Positions 21,762 through 31,679 of a stretch of 61,487 nucleotides of DNA are shown piece after piece. A program made the position numbers and the translations under genes. Source of the DNA: Ectothiorhodospiraceae bacterium (GTDB lineage Bacteria > Pseudomonadota > Gammaproteobacteria > Nitrococcales > Aquisalimonadaceae); NCBI GenBank assembly GCA_020831845.1, contig JAFIFV010000114.1, positions 1 to 61,487 of the forward strand, in the 5' to 3' direction. How positions within the stretch are numbered: the stretch's first letter is position 1; each line of letters opens with the position of its first letter. The notes beneath the pieces are model-generated. The model was not told where the DNA came from, searched no databases, and worked only from the letters and a program-made list of their open reading frames with translations.

Positions 21762-21795
21762 CGAAAGGCTGCATGGTTACCCATGCAGCCTTTCG
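21762..21795 (+). terminator. perfect 15-bp hairpin after rplI
   Basis: CGAAAGGCTGCATGG pairs perfectly with its complement around a TTAC loop. There is no T run after the stem (CTGTGCCC follows). It may act as a rho-independent terminator of low efficiency or as an mRNA 3'-end stabiliser between rplI and dnaB. Confidence 0.6.
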
Positions 21796-21900
21796 CTGTG
21801 CCCGGAATTCGCGCAGAGCTGGCGTGCCGTCGGAGTTTCCCTCAAACCGTAGCAACGGTAACCTGTGGGGCGTTCCCCCGTTCCCGGAGTAACAGGATTC

Positions 21901-23286
21901 ATGACCGAGGCCTCCAGCACGTTTTCGGACACGGCGTCGCTGAAAGTACCCCCGCACTCGCTTGAGGCCGAGCAGGCCGTGCTGGGTGGCTTGATGGTGG
22001 ACAACAACGCCTGGGAGCGTGTTGCCGACCAGGTGCAGGAAGAGGACTTCTACCGCCACGATCATCAGCTGATCTTCCGCGCGCTGGCCCATCTGGCGGA
22101 GCAGCAGCGGCCGATGGACGTGGTCACGCTGTCGGAGTGGCTGAAGGCCAGTAATCAGCTGGAGGATGCGGGCGGCATTGCCTACCTTGGAGCGCTCGCG
22201 GGAGACACGCCGAGCGCAGCCAACATCAAGGCCTACGCCGAGATCGTGCGGGAGCGCTCGGTGTTGCGGAAGCTGATCCAGGCGGGAACGCGGGTGGTCG
22301 GGTCCGCTTTCCAGCCGGAAGGGCGTGCCAGCAAGGATCTCCTGGAAGACGCGGAGCGGCTGATATTCGACATCGCCGAAACCAGTGGTCGCTTCAGCAA
22401 GGGCTTCGTTGGCGTGCGGGACGTGCTGCCCTCCGTGGTGGAACGCATTGACCACCTTTACCATCAGGACGGTACCATCACCGGTCTGGCCACCGGATTC
22501 CAGGATTTCGACGAGATGACCTCCGGCTTGCAGGCAGGCGATCTGGTCATCGTCGCCGCCCGTCCTTCCATGGGCAAGACTACTTTTTCCATGAACATCG
22601 CCGAGCATGCGGCGCTGCAAGGCGGCAAACCGGTGGCCGTGTTCAGCATGGAAATGCCAGCCGACTCGTTGGCCATGCGTATGCTGTCCTCGCTGGGTCG
22701 GGTGGAATTGCAGAAGATCCGTACCGGCAAGCTTGAGGACGACGACTGGCCGCGCCTCACCTCCACCATGAGCCTGCTTTCCAACGCGCAGATGTTCATC
22801 GACGACTCGCCGGGCCTTTCACCGCAGGATATGCGCGCCAGGGCACGCCGGCTGAAACGGGAGCACGGGCTCGGTCTGATCGTGGTGGATTACCTGCAGC
22901 TGATGCAGATACCCGGCTTCAAGGAAAACCGCACCGGTGAGATTTCCGAGATTTCCCGCGGCCTGAAGGCCATGGCCAAGGAGCTGGAGGTGCCGGTGGT
23001 GGCGCTGTCCCAGCTCAACCGCAGCCTGGAACAACGCCCGAACAAACGTCCCGTGATGTCGGACCTGCGCGAGTCCGGCGCCATCGAGCAGGATGCGGAC
23101 GTCATCGTATTCATCTACCGCGACGAGGTGTACAACCCCGAAAGCCCGGACAAGGGCGCAGCGGAAATCATCATCGGCAAACAGCGTAATGGCCCCATCG
23201 GCGTCTGCAGGCTGACCTTCTTGGGCAAGTACACCCGTTTCGAGAACTATATTCACGATGTCTACCGGGATGAGGGGTACCAGTGA
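21901..23286 (+). CDS. dnaB: replicative DNA helicase DnaB
   Basis: DnaB is the hexameric 5'-3' helicase at the replication fork. The 461-residue product has the N-terminal DnaG-binding domain (PPHSLEAEQAVLGGL), a linker and the RecA-like domain with Walker A AARPSMGKTTFSMNIAEHA, Walker B LIVVDYLQLM and RDLRESGAIEQDADVIVFIYRD (written in part: DLRESGAIEQDAD). No intein is visible. ATG 21901 was chosen over an open frame from 21865 because homologues start just ahead of the PPHSLEAE block. The stop overlaps the GTG of alr. Confidence 0.97.
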   Translation: MTEASSTFSDTASLKVPPHSLEAEQAVLGGLMVDNNAWERVADQVQEEDFYRHDHQLIFRALAHLAEQQRPMDVVTLSEWLKASNQLEDAGGIAYLGALAGDTPSAANIKAYAEIVRERSVLRKLIQAGTRVVGSAFQPEGRASKDLLEDAERLIFDIAETSGRFSKGFVGVRDVLPSVVERIDHLYHQDGTITGLATGFQDFDEMTSGLQAGDLVIVAARPSMGKTTFSMNIAEHAALQGGKPVAVFSMEMPADSLAMRMLSSLGRVELQKIRTGKLEDDDWPRLTSTMSLLSNAQMFIDDSPGLSPQDMRARARRLKREHGLGLIVVDYLQLMQIPGFKENRTGEISEISRGLKAMAKELEVPVVALSQLNRSLEQRPNKRPVMSDLRESGAIEQDADVIVFIYRDEVYNPESPDKGAAEIIIGKQRNGPIGVCRLTFLGKYTRFENYIHDVYRDEGYQ

Positions 23287-24398
23287 GTCGTGATACACGC
23301 GCCGTGATCAGCGCCGGTGCGCTGCGGCACAATCTGCAGGTGGCCAGGCACGCCGCACGCGGCGCGCGGGTGATGGCGGTGATCAAGTCCAATGGCTACG
23401 GGCACGGGCTGTTGCGCGTGGCCAGGGCGCTGTCCGATGCCGATGCCTTTGCCGTGACCTGTCTGGAAGAGGCCGTGCCGCTGCGCGAGGCGGGCTATGT
23501 GCACCCCATTCTGTTGCTGGAGGGGGTCTTCGAGCCGCGGGAGCTGGAAATCGCCTGTCGCTACCGCCTGGACCTGGTGCTGCATTCCGAATGGCAACTG
23601 GAACTGCTGGAGAGCCACCGTCTTTCCCGGTCGCTGTCGGTGTGGCTGAAAGTGGATTCCGGCATGCACCGCCTGGGTTTCCCGCCGGAGCTGGTGGCGC
23701 AGGTGCACCAGCGTCTGCTAAACACCGCCAGCGTCGGCCCGCATATCCGCTACATGACGCATCTGGCGTGTGCCGATGATCGTAATGACAGGCGTTCGCT
23801 GCAGCAGTTGGAGCGGTTCTCGGCGGCGGTGGATGTGCTGCGCGGCGAGCGATCGCTGGTGAATTCCGCCGGCCTGCTGGGCTGGCCTGATCTGGTGGCG
23901 GATTGGGCGCGCCCCGGCATCATGCTTTATGGTGCCTCGCCGTTCATCGATGGCCAGGAACCGAAACCGGATCTGCGTCCGGCCATGACGCTTTGCAGCC
24001 GGCTGATCGCCATCAACCAGGTCCGCAAGGGCGAGACTGTGGGCTACGGTGCCACCTGGACCTGCCCGGAGGACATGCCGGTGGGCGTGGTCACCATCGG
24101 CTATGGAGACGGCTACCCGCGGCACGCGCCGTCCGGCACCCCGGTACTGGTCAACGGGCTTGAGACGCAACTGATCGGCCGCGTCTCCATGGACATGATC
24201 ACCGTGGATCTGCGCGGCATTCGTGATCAGGTGAGTATCGGCGACCCCGTCACCTTGTGGGGGGACGGTCTCCCTATCGAGCGGGTGGCGGAGAAGGCCG
24301 GCACCATCGCCTATGAACTGCTGTGCGGCGTTACGCGCCGCGTCTACTTCGAGGAAGCCAGGGATTCGCATCATGGCCCGGGGCCGTACCCAGTTTAA
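23283..24398 (+). CDS. alr: alanine racemase
   Basis: Alr is a PLP enzyme that supplies D-alanine for peptidoglycan. The 371-residue product has the PLP lysine at residue 35 in MAVIKSNGYGHGLLRVA (the usual sequence is VKANAYGHG). The N-terminal TIM barrel contains SVWLKVDSGMHRLGF, and the C-terminal domain contains the tyrosine loop TVGYGATWTC, TIGYGDGYPRH and GRVSMDMITVDL. It begins with GTG overlapping dnaB and its 3' end overlaps radA by 26 bp. Gene order dnaB-alr-radA is conserved. Confidence 0.96.
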   Translation: MSRDTRAVISAGALRHNLQVARHAARGARVMAVIKSNGYGHGLLRVARALSDADAFAVTCLEEAVPLREAGYVHPILLLEGVFEPRELEIACRYRLDLVLHSEWQLELLESHRLSRSLSVWLKVDSGMHRLGFPPELVAQVHQRLLNTASVGPHIRYMTHLACADDRNDRRSLQQLERFSAAVDVLRGERSLVNSAGLLGWPDLVADWARPGIMLYGASPFIDGQEPKPDLRPAMTLCSRLIAINQVRKGETVGYGATWTCPEDMPVGVVTIGYGDGYPRHAPSGTPVLVNGLETQLIGRVSMDMITVDLRGIRDQVSIGDPVTLWGDGLPIERVAEKAGTIAYELLCGVTRRVYFEEARDSHHGPGPYPV

Positions 24399-25743
24399 TT
24401 GCACGGCCTGCGGGGCGCTGTCGCCGAAATGGGCGGGCCAGTGCCCGGAATGCGGGGCCTGGAACACCATGGAGGAAGCGGTCGCTGCGCCAGCGGCCAC
24501 CAGTGGTCGAGGGCCGCGAGGGCAGTATGCCGGGGATGGCGGCGCGCGCTCGCTGGTCGACGTGGATCTGGGTGAGGATCCGCGCCACCGTACCGGACTC
24601 GACGAGCTGGACCGGGTGCTGGGCGGTGGCCTGGTGCAGGGCGGGGTGGTGCTGCTGGGGGGCGATCCCGGCATCGGCAAATCCACGCTGCTGCTCCAGA
24701 CCATGGCCAACCTCGCACAGCAGGGCGGGGCGCTCTACGTTACCGGCGAGGAATCGCTGCGGCAGGTGGCGATGCGGGCTTCGCGTCTCGGTGTCAGCAC
24801 TGACAACCTGCAGGTGGCCGCGGAAACCTGCGTGGAATCCATTCTTGCGGTCGCAGGCCGCGAGCGGCCGCGCGTCATGGTCATTGACTCGATACAGACC
24901 ATTTTCACCGAACAGCTGCAATCCGCGCCGGGGTCGGTGGCCCAGGTGCGGGAGAGCGCCGCGCTGCTCGTGCGGCATGCCAAGCAGAGCGGCACCGCGC
25001 TGTTTCTGGTGGGCCATGTCACCAAGGACGGACAGCTGGCCGGTCCCCGCGTGCTGGAGCACATGGTGGACACGGTGCTCTATTTCGAAAGCGAGGGCGG
25101 CAGCCGGTTCCGGCTGCTGCGAGCAGTAAAGAACCGCTTCGGCGCCGCCAACGAGCTGGGCGTCTTCGCCATGGATGACGCCGGCCTCAAGGAGGTGCGC
25201 AACCCCTCGTCCATATTCCTCTCTCGGCACGAGGAGGCGGTCTCGGGCAGCGTGGTCATGGTGACCCGCGAGGGCAGCCGACCGTTGCTGGTGGAACTGC
25301 AGTCGCTGGTAGCGGAAACCACGCTCAGCAATCCGCGCCGGGTAACGGTAGGCATGGACCAGAACCGCTTGTCCATGCTGCTCGCGGTGCTGCACCGCCA
25401 TGGTGGGGTGTTCACGGCGGATCAGGATGTCTTCATCAATGTGGTTGGCGGCGTCCGGGTCACCGAGACCGCCAGCGACCTGCCCGTGCTGCTGGCCGTG
25501 CTCTCAAGTCTGAGGGATAGGGCTGTTCCCCAGCAGACGGTGGTCTTCGGCGAGGTGGGGCTGGCAGGCGAGATCCGCCCCGTTCCCAACGGCGAGGAGC
25601 GCCTGCGGGAGGCCGCGAAGCACGGCTTCCGCCGTGCCATCGTGCCGAAGAAGAATGCCCCGCGTGGCGGCCGCCCCTTCGAGGGGCTGGAGGTGCTTCC
25701 TGTTCAGCGCCTGGGCGACGCGATCGACGCGGCCTTCGAGTAG
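24373..25743 (+). CDS. radA: DNA repair protein RadA
   Basis: RadA is a DnaB-like helicase that promotes branch migration in recombination. The 456-residue product has a C4 zinc finger (Cys10, Cys13, Cys24, Cys27: NCTACG and QCPECG). The RecA-like core contains GGDPGIGKSTLLLQT, and the signature KNRFGAANELGVF and a C-terminal Lon-protease-like domain (QDVFINVVGGVRVTET) follow. ATG 24373 lies inside the end of alr. The usual family length is 450-460. Confidence 0.97.
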   Translation: MARGRTQFNCTACGALSPKWAGQCPECGAWNTMEEAVAAPAATSGRGPRGQYAGDGGARSLVDVDLGEDPRHRTGLDELDRVLGGGLVQGGVVLLGGDPGIGKSTLLLQTMANLAQQGGALYVTGEESLRQVAMRASRLGVSTDNLQVAAETCVESILAVAGRERPRVMVIDSIQTIFTEQLQSAPGSVAQVRESAALLVRHAKQSGTALFLVGHVTKDGQLAGPRVLEHMVDTVLYFESEGGSRFRLLRAVKNRFGAANELGVFAMDDAGLKEVRNPSSIFLSRHEEAVSGSVVMVTREGSRPLLVELQSLVAETTLSNPRRVTVGMDQNRLSMLLAVLHRHGGVFTADQDVFINVVGGVRVTETASDLPVLLAVLSSLRDRAVPQQTVVFGEVGLAGEIRPVPNGEERLREAAKHGFRRAIVPKKNAPRGGRPFEGLEVLPVQRLGDAIDAAFE

Positions 25744-25776
25744 CGGCGCGGCCCCGGTGGACTGCCGGACGGTGCG

Positions 25777-26145
25777 CTAGCCCGCCAACTCCGAGAGTTC
25801 CCGCTGAAGCAGCTCCGGATCGCCGGTGTTGAGCTCCACCATGCGACGCAGATGGCTCATGCTGTCCAGATCGAGGTCCAGGCAACGGAAGCCGGCCCGG
25901 CAGCCATCCCGGTGGGAAAGAGCAAGATGCATGTGGATGTGGATATCCTCGTGCAGCGGAATATCCAGCTGGCAGTCGTCGGTGGTGCGGGGCAACCAGT
26001 CCTCGGGCAGCCTCAGCAGAGCCCCGTTCAGTGACAGATCAAGCACCTCCACGCTGCAGCGGCTGTGCCCACAGCGCAGCATTGCAGGAGCATGGAAGCT
26101 GATGCGGGAAAAATGGCGCCGATCATTCGAGGGTGGATGCGGCAT
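25777..26145 (-). CDS. PilZ domain protein
   Basis: The 122-residue product has NDRRHFSRISF near the N terminus (RxxxR) and DLSLNGALL 25 residues later (D/NxSxxG), the two halves of the cyclic-di-GMP site. It is a stand-alone PilZ domain with no other module. It lies on the minus strand between radA and folD. The partner is unknown. A role as a small c-di-GMP receptor in motility or pilus control is inference from the family. Confidence 0.85.
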   Translation of the reverse strand: MPHPPSNDRRHFSRISFHAPAMLRCGHSRCSVEVLDLSLNGALLRLPEDWLPRTTDDCQLDIPLHEDIHIHMHLALSHRDGCRAGFRCLDLDLDSMSHLRRMVELNTGDPELLQRELSELAG

Positions 26146-26200
26146 GCGGATCCTCCGGTGTTTTCCCTGAAGATAGCACCGGAAGGCTCCTGGTGCATGG

Positions 26201-27064
26201 TTATGTGCCTGACGCGTCCCTGGCCCGGGCAGCGGCCAGCGTGTTCTCCAGCAGCGTGGCCACGGTCATCGGCCCGACGCCGCCGGGCACCGGGGTGATC
26301 CAGGCCGCGCGCTCGGCGGCGGCCGCGAAATCCACATCGCCGGTGAGCCCGCCGCTTTCAAGTCGGTGGATGCCCACGTCCACCACCACCGCACCAGGCT
26401 TGATCCAACTCCCCTGCACCAGATGGGGCTGACCCACCGCCGCCACCACCAGATCGGCGCGGGCCACTTTCTCCGGCAGTCCGATGGTGCGGCTGTGGCA
26501 GATGGTGGGTGTGCAGCGGGCGTTCAGCAACTCCAGTGCCATCGGGCGGCCGACGATGTTGGACTGGCCGAGAATGATGGCATCCCTGCCTTCCAGCGGA
26601 ATGTCCGCCTCCCGCAACAGCGTCATGATTCCGTGCGGCGTGCAGGGTCGCAACCCCGGTAGCCGCAGGGCCAGACGACCCATGTTGACCGGATGGAAGC
26701 CATCCACGTCCTTGGCGGGATCGATGCGCTGGATGACCGTATCGGCATCGATATGCGCAGGCAGGGGAAGCTGGACCAGGATGCCGTCGATGGCCGGATC
26801 GGCGTTCAGTGCATCCACCTGGGCCAGCAGTTCGGCCTGCGTGGTATTGCCGGGCAGGTCGAACCCCCTGGACAGGAATCCGACTTCCCCGCAGAGTCGA
26901 CGTTTCTTCCCCACGTAGACCCGAGATGCCGGATCGTCACCCACCAGGATGACGGCCAGGCCGGGAGCCCTCAGTCCATCGGCCATTCGGCGCGAGACCT
27001 CTTCCTTGATACGTATGTGCAAGCTCGCCGCAGTGGCCTTGCCGTCCAGCAGTTGTGCGGGCAT
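26201..27064 (-). CDS. folD: bifunctional methylene-THF dehydrogenase / cyclohydrolase FolD
   Basis: FolD interconverts 5,10-methylene-, methenyl- and 10-formyl-tetrahydrofolate with NADP. The 287-residue product has [14 protein letters not shown] (catalytic Lys), [10 protein letters not shown], the Rossmann block [17 protein letters not shown] and [16 protein letters not shown]. The start at 27064 gives the usual N terminus ([12 protein letters not shown]); the open frame runs upstream to 27112. It is a single minus-strand gene facing radA. Confidence 0.96.
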   Translation of the reverse strand: MPAQLLDGKATAASLHIRIKEEVSRRMADGLRAPGLAVILVGDDPASRVYVGKKRRLCGEVGFLSRGFDLPGNTTQAELLAQVDALNADPAIDGILVQLPLPAHIDADTVIQRIDPAKDVDGFHPVNMGRLALRLPGLRPCTPHGIMTLLREADIPLEGRDAIILGQSNIVGRPMALELLNARCTPTICHSRTIGLPEKVARADLVVAAVGQPHLVQGSWIKPGAVVVDVGIHRLESGGLTGDVDFAAAAERAAWITPVPGGVGPMTVATLLENTLAAARARDASGT

Positions 27065-27166
27065 ACCGGTTCCGGGATGTCGGGTTGTCGAAGAAGGCGC
27101 GGATTGTCGCATGGCCCGCCTAGGCTCTCAACAATGACCTATACTGGAGCCCCGGCGGGGCGGTTA

Positions 27167-27195
27167 TTGACGCATTTCACGGGCCTGCGTATTAT
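27167..27195 (+). promoter_or_regulatory. promoter of the tRNA-Pro-Arg-His-Lys cluster
   Basis: TTGACG (27167-27172) and TATTAT (27190-27195) are 17 bp apart, 50 bp ahead of tRNA-Pro. The bases after the -10 are CTCCGCCTCCG, a GC-rich discriminator typical of stringently controlled stable-RNA promoters. Confidence 0.75.
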
Positions 27196-27244
27196 CTCCG
27201 CCTCCGTTACGGTAGCCAGCGGGGCGCGATGCGCCATGGCAGCA

Positions 27245-27321
27245 CGGGGTGTGGCGCAGCCTGGTAGCGCGCCTGCTTTGGGAGCAGGAAGTCGGGGGTT
27301 CGAATCCCTCCACCCCGACCA
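27245..27321 (+). tRNA. tRNA-Pro(TGG)
   Basis: The acceptor CGGGGTG pairs with CACCCCG, followed by A and an encoded CCA. The anticodon stem CCTGC/GCAGG encloses TTTGGGA, so the anticodon is TGG. First of four tightly spaced tRNAs. Confidence 0.96.
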
Positions 27322-27357
27322 CACTGTTTGGCACCGGCCGACGAAGGACGTATCATT

Positions 27358-27434
27358 GCGCCCGTAGCTCAACCGGATAGAGCATCGGCCTTCTAAGCCG
27401 ACGGTTGCAGGTTCGAGTCCTGCCGGGCGTGCCA
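27358..27434 (+). tRNA. tRNA-Arg(TCT)
   Basis: The acceptor GCGCCCG pairs with CGGGCGT, with a terminal G-U pair and then G plus an encoded CCA. The anticodon loop CTTCTAA in a TCGGC/GCCGA stem gives TCT, which reads AGA and AGG. Confidence 0.95.
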
Positions 27435-27467
27435 GTATCGGTGTGCCGGAACGGATAGTCAGTCAAT

Positions 27468-27544
27468 GGTGGGCGTAGCTCAGTTGGTAGAGCCCTGGAT
27501 TGTGATTCCAGTTGTCGTGGGTTCGAGTCCCATCGTCCACCCCA
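27468..27544 (+). tRNA. tRNA-His(GTG)
   Basis: The acceptor GTGGGCG pairs with CGTCCAC. An additional encoded G at 27468 opposes C73, the histidine identity element, and CCA is encoded. The anticodon loop TTGTGAT in a CTGGA/TCCAG stem gives GTG. A queuosine substrate. Confidence 0.95.
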
Positions 27545-27551
27545 GTTTGTC

Positions 27552-27627
<76 letters not shown>

Positions 27628-27633
27628 GGAATC

Positions 27634-27661
27634 AGGCCCGCGGCATGCCCGCGGGCCTTTT
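27634..27661 (+). terminator. terminator after the tRNA cluster
   Basis: GGCCCGCGG pairs with CCGCGGGCC around a short loop and is followed by TTTT. It ends the Pro-Arg-His-Lys transcript 7 bp after tRNA-Lys. Confidence 0.8.
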
Positions 27662-27757
27662 GCTATGGTGGCTGCGCCGGATCGGCTTGCGTCCTCGTAT
27701 GTGACGCATGATAATCCGGGCACCATCGGGCCGGCGGGCGTTGCCCGCCACGTGTTT

Positions 27758-27842
27758 GCGAGTGTGGCGGAATTGGTAGACGCGGCGGCTTTAGGTGCCG
27801 TTGGGGAAACCCGTGCAGGTTCAAGTCCTGCCACTCGCACCA
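27758..27842 (+). tRNA. tRNA-Leu(TAG)
   Basis: The acceptor GCGAGTG pairs with CACTCGC, followed by A and an encoded CCA. The anticodon loop TTTAGGT gives TAG. A class II variable arm and a TTCAAGT loop are present. It lies directly before tig. Confidence 0.95.
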
Positions 27843-27900
27843 GATCAGACTGGCGGGCATGCAGTCCCGCGCTATGCCGAGTTCGGACGAGGTAATTGAA

Positions 27901-29250
27901 ATGCAAGTGTCTGTGCAAACCACCGAAGGCCTGGAGCGCCGCCTGACGGTTCAGGTTCCCGCCGATCAGGTCGAGAGCGAGGTGGAAAACCGCCTGCGCG
28001 ATCTGTCCCGGAACGTGCGCATGGATGGTTTCCGGCCTGGCAAGGTTCCGTTCAAGGTGGTCCAGAAGCGCTACGGTGCTCAGGTGCGCCAGGATGTCAT
28101 CAATGACATGCTGCAGCGCACGTACGGTGAGGCGCTCACCCAGGAATCGCTGAACCCGGCCGGTACGCCCCAAGTGGACATCAAGCAGGGACTGACCAGC
28201 GGTGACCTGGAATACGAAGCCGTGTTCGAGGTGATGCCCGAGTTCGAAGTCAAGGGCGTCAAGGACATGAAGCTGGAGCGTCCGGTTGCGGAAGTCGCCG
28301 ACGCCGATGTGGACAAGGTGCTGGCAGACCTGCAGAAGCAGCAGGCCAAGTACAATCCGGTGGAGCGTGCCGCGAGGGAAGGCGACCGCGTGGTCGTGGA
28401 CTTCAAGGGCGAGATCGATGGCGAGGACTTCCCCGGCAACGAGGGCGAGGACCAGCCGGTGACGCTGGGCTCCAACACCATGCCCCCGGAGTTCGAGAAG
28501 GCGCTGGAAGGCCTGAAGGCAGGTGAGACCAAGGACATCGAGTATACGTTCGCCGATGATTTCCCCACCGAGTCCATTCAGGGCAAGACCGCCATGTTCC
28601 ATACTACCGTGAAGGCGGTTGAGGAGCCGGAACTGCCCGAGATCAACGACGAACTGGCTCAGGCTGTCGGCGTCGCGGAAGGTGGTCTGGATGAGCTCAA
28701 GAGCCTGATCCGCAAGAACCTGGGTGCGGAGGCCGAGCGCGCCACGAAGACCCAGCTCAAGCAGCAGGTTTCGGATGGCCTGGCCAAGGCCAACGAAGAC
28801 ATCACCATTCCCAAGGCACTGATCGACGGTGAAATCAGCGCGCTGCAGGAACAGATGAAGCAGCGTATCCAGCAGCAGACCGGCCAGCAGGACGATCTCG
28901 ATTTGCCGGGCCAACTGTTCGAGGAGCAGGCCCGCCGCCGCGTACTGCTCGGTCTGGTGATGAACAAGCTGATCAGCGAGAATGAGATCAAGCTGGATCG
29001 GGAGAAGGTGCAGGAGCAGCTCCAGCAGCTGGCTGCCAGCTACCCGAATCCGCAGGAAGTCATCCAGTACTACACCCAGAACCGGCAGTTGATGCAGAGT
29101 CTGGAAATCAATGTGCTGGAAGACCAGGTCATCGACTGGGTGGTGGAGCAGGCCGCCGTCGAGGACAAGCCCACCGATCTGGATGCACTGTTGAAGCCGC
29201 AGCAGCCGGAAGCGGCGGCGCAGGAGCAGACGGAAAAGACCGAGGACTGA
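27901..29250 (+). CDS. tig: trigger factor
   Basis: Trigger factor is the ribosome-bound chaperone that meets nascent chains. The 449-residue product has the N-terminal ribosome-binding domain with the signature [19 protein letters not shown], the FKBP-like isomerase domain ([19 protein letters not shown]) and the C-terminal cradle ending in an acidic tail. ATG 27901 gives the family start [15 protein letters not shown]; the frame is open from 27859 across the tRNA end. It begins the tig-clpP-clpX-lon proteostasis block. Confidence 0.97.
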   Translation: MQVSVQTTEGLERRLTVQVPADQVESEVENRLRDLSRNVRMDGFRPGKVPFKVVQKRYGAQVRQDVINDMLQRTYGEALTQESLNPAGTPQVDIKQGLTSGDLEYEAVFEVMPEFEVKGVKDMKLERPVAEVADADVDKVLADLQKQQAKYNPVERAAREGDRVVVDFKGEIDGEDFPGNEGEDQPVTLGSNTMPPEFEKALEGLKAGETKDIEYTFADDFPTESIQGKTAMFHTTVKAVEEPELPEINDELAQAVGVAEGGLDELKSLIRKNLGAEAERATKTQLKQQVSDGLAKANEDITIPKALIDGEISALQEQMKQRIQQQTGQQDDLDLPGQLFEEQARRRVLLGLVMNKLISENEIKLDREKVQEQLQQLAASYPNPQEVIQYYTQNRQLMQSLEINVLEDQVIDWVVEQAAVEDKPTDLDALLKPQQPEAAAQEQTEKTED

Positions 29251-29254
29251 TTAC

Positions 29255-29902
29255 ATGAGCGCAGGTGACAACCGCTTCGACGCATTGAGCCCCCAGGCCA
29301 ATCTGGTCCCCATGGTGGTGGAGCAGACCTCCCGTGGGGAGCGCGCCTACGACATTTTCTCGCGGTTGTTGAAGGAGCGCGTGGTGTTCATGGTCGGCCC
29401 GGTCGAGGACCATATGGCCAACCTGCTGGTGGCGCAGCTGCTATTCCTGGAATCGGAGAACCCGGACAAGGACATTCATCTGTACATCAATTCCCCCGGC
29501 GGCGCGGTCACCGCGGGCATGGCGATCTACGACACCATGCAGTTCATCAAGCCCGACGTCAGCACGGTGTGTCTGGGGCAGGCCGCCAGCATGGGCGCGC
29601 TGCTGCTTGCCGGCGGCGCCAAGGGCAAGCGCTATTGCCTGCCCAACTCCCGGGTGATGATTCATCAGCCGCTGGGCGGCTATCAGGGCCAGGCCAGCGA
29701 CATCGACATCCACGCCAAGGAAATCCTCAGCGTGCGTGACCGCCTCAACCGTATCCTGTCGCACCACACCGGCCAGCCGCTGGAACGTGTGCAGCAGGAC
29801 ACCGACCGGGACAACTTCATGGGGCCCGATCAGGCCGTGGAGTACGGTCTGGTGGATTCGGTGATTACCGATCGCAGCAAGGTTGACGGCGCTTCTTCCT
29901 GA
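29255..29902 (+). CDS. clpP: ATP-dependent Clp protease proteolytic subunit ClpP
   Basis: ClpP forms the 14-mer serine-protease chamber. The 215-residue product has the catalytic Ser in [11 protein letters not shown], the His in [10 protein letters not shown] and the Asp in [10 protein letters not shown]. It begins 4 bp after the tig stop. A short N-terminal extension before [18 protein letters not shown] is the usual propeptide region. Confidence 0.98.
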   Translation: MSAGDNRFDALSPQANLVPMVVEQTSRGERAYDIFSRLLKERVVFMVGPVEDHMANLLVAQLLFLESENPDKDIHLYINSPGGAVTAGMAIYDTMQFIKPDVSTVCLGQAASMGALLLAGGAKGKRYCLPNSRVMIHQPLGGYQGQASDIDIHAKEILSVRDRLNRILSHHTGQPLERVQQDTDRDNFMGPDQAVEYGLVDSVITDRSKVDGASS

Positions 29903-30202
29903 GCCGTCGGGGTGCCGGCGGGGACACCGCCGGTACCCAGCCTCCCCCGGCGTTCTGCCAACTTGCTCTTGGAAATTCCCCCTCCCCATCGTCCATACTG
30001 CAGACAGGCCCCCGGGTGGTGGCCGTCCAGGCGGGAGTAGTGCCAGTGGTGGTGCGGCGCCACATGGTTGCCGGACGGCATTGCAGCGCTGACGGAGCCT
30101 GCGGGCGGAAACGCCGTAGCGACGCCATTTGCGGCCTTGCGTGCACCCGCAAAAGCAGGCAAGGTTATACCAGACCCTCTCAGAAATAACCGAGGATCGG
30201 TC
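29903..30202 (+). promoter_or_regulatory. clpP-clpX intergenic region with hairpin and candidate heat-shock promoter
   Basis: A GC-rich hairpin (29911-29937, 11 bp with one G-U pair, no T run) follows clpP. CTTGCT at 29962-29967 and CCCCAT at 29984-29989, 16 bp apart, resemble the sigma-32 consensus and would drive clpX separately. No gene is seen in the rest of the gap. Confidence 0.4.
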
Positions 30203-31486
<1,284 letters not shown>

Positions 31487-31590
31487 CAGACGGCCCTGCG
31501 CACCCGTTTCGCCGTCAACACCCTCATGGGCTGTGCGCTCATGGGGGTGTGGCGTTTCTGAGGCCGCCCGCATTCGGACCGACGCGCCAG

Positions 31591-31618
31591 TTGAAACACC
31601 GTATCGTCGGCCGCATAT
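31591..31618 (+). promoter_or_regulatory. candidate sigma-32 promoter of lon
   Basis: TTGAAA at 31591-31596 and CCGCATAT at 31611-31618, with 14 bases between, resemble the heat-shock consensus (CTTGAAA and CCCCATNT). It lies 62 bp before the lon ATG. A hairpin at 31518-31550 (ACACCCTCATG with CATGGGGGTGT) may end clpX transcription just upstream. Confidence 0.4.
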
Positions 31619-31679
31619 CCTGATGCAGAATGGACAGCAGCCGCGTCCGACAGTCACGTATTATTGAGGAACCCCTTTC

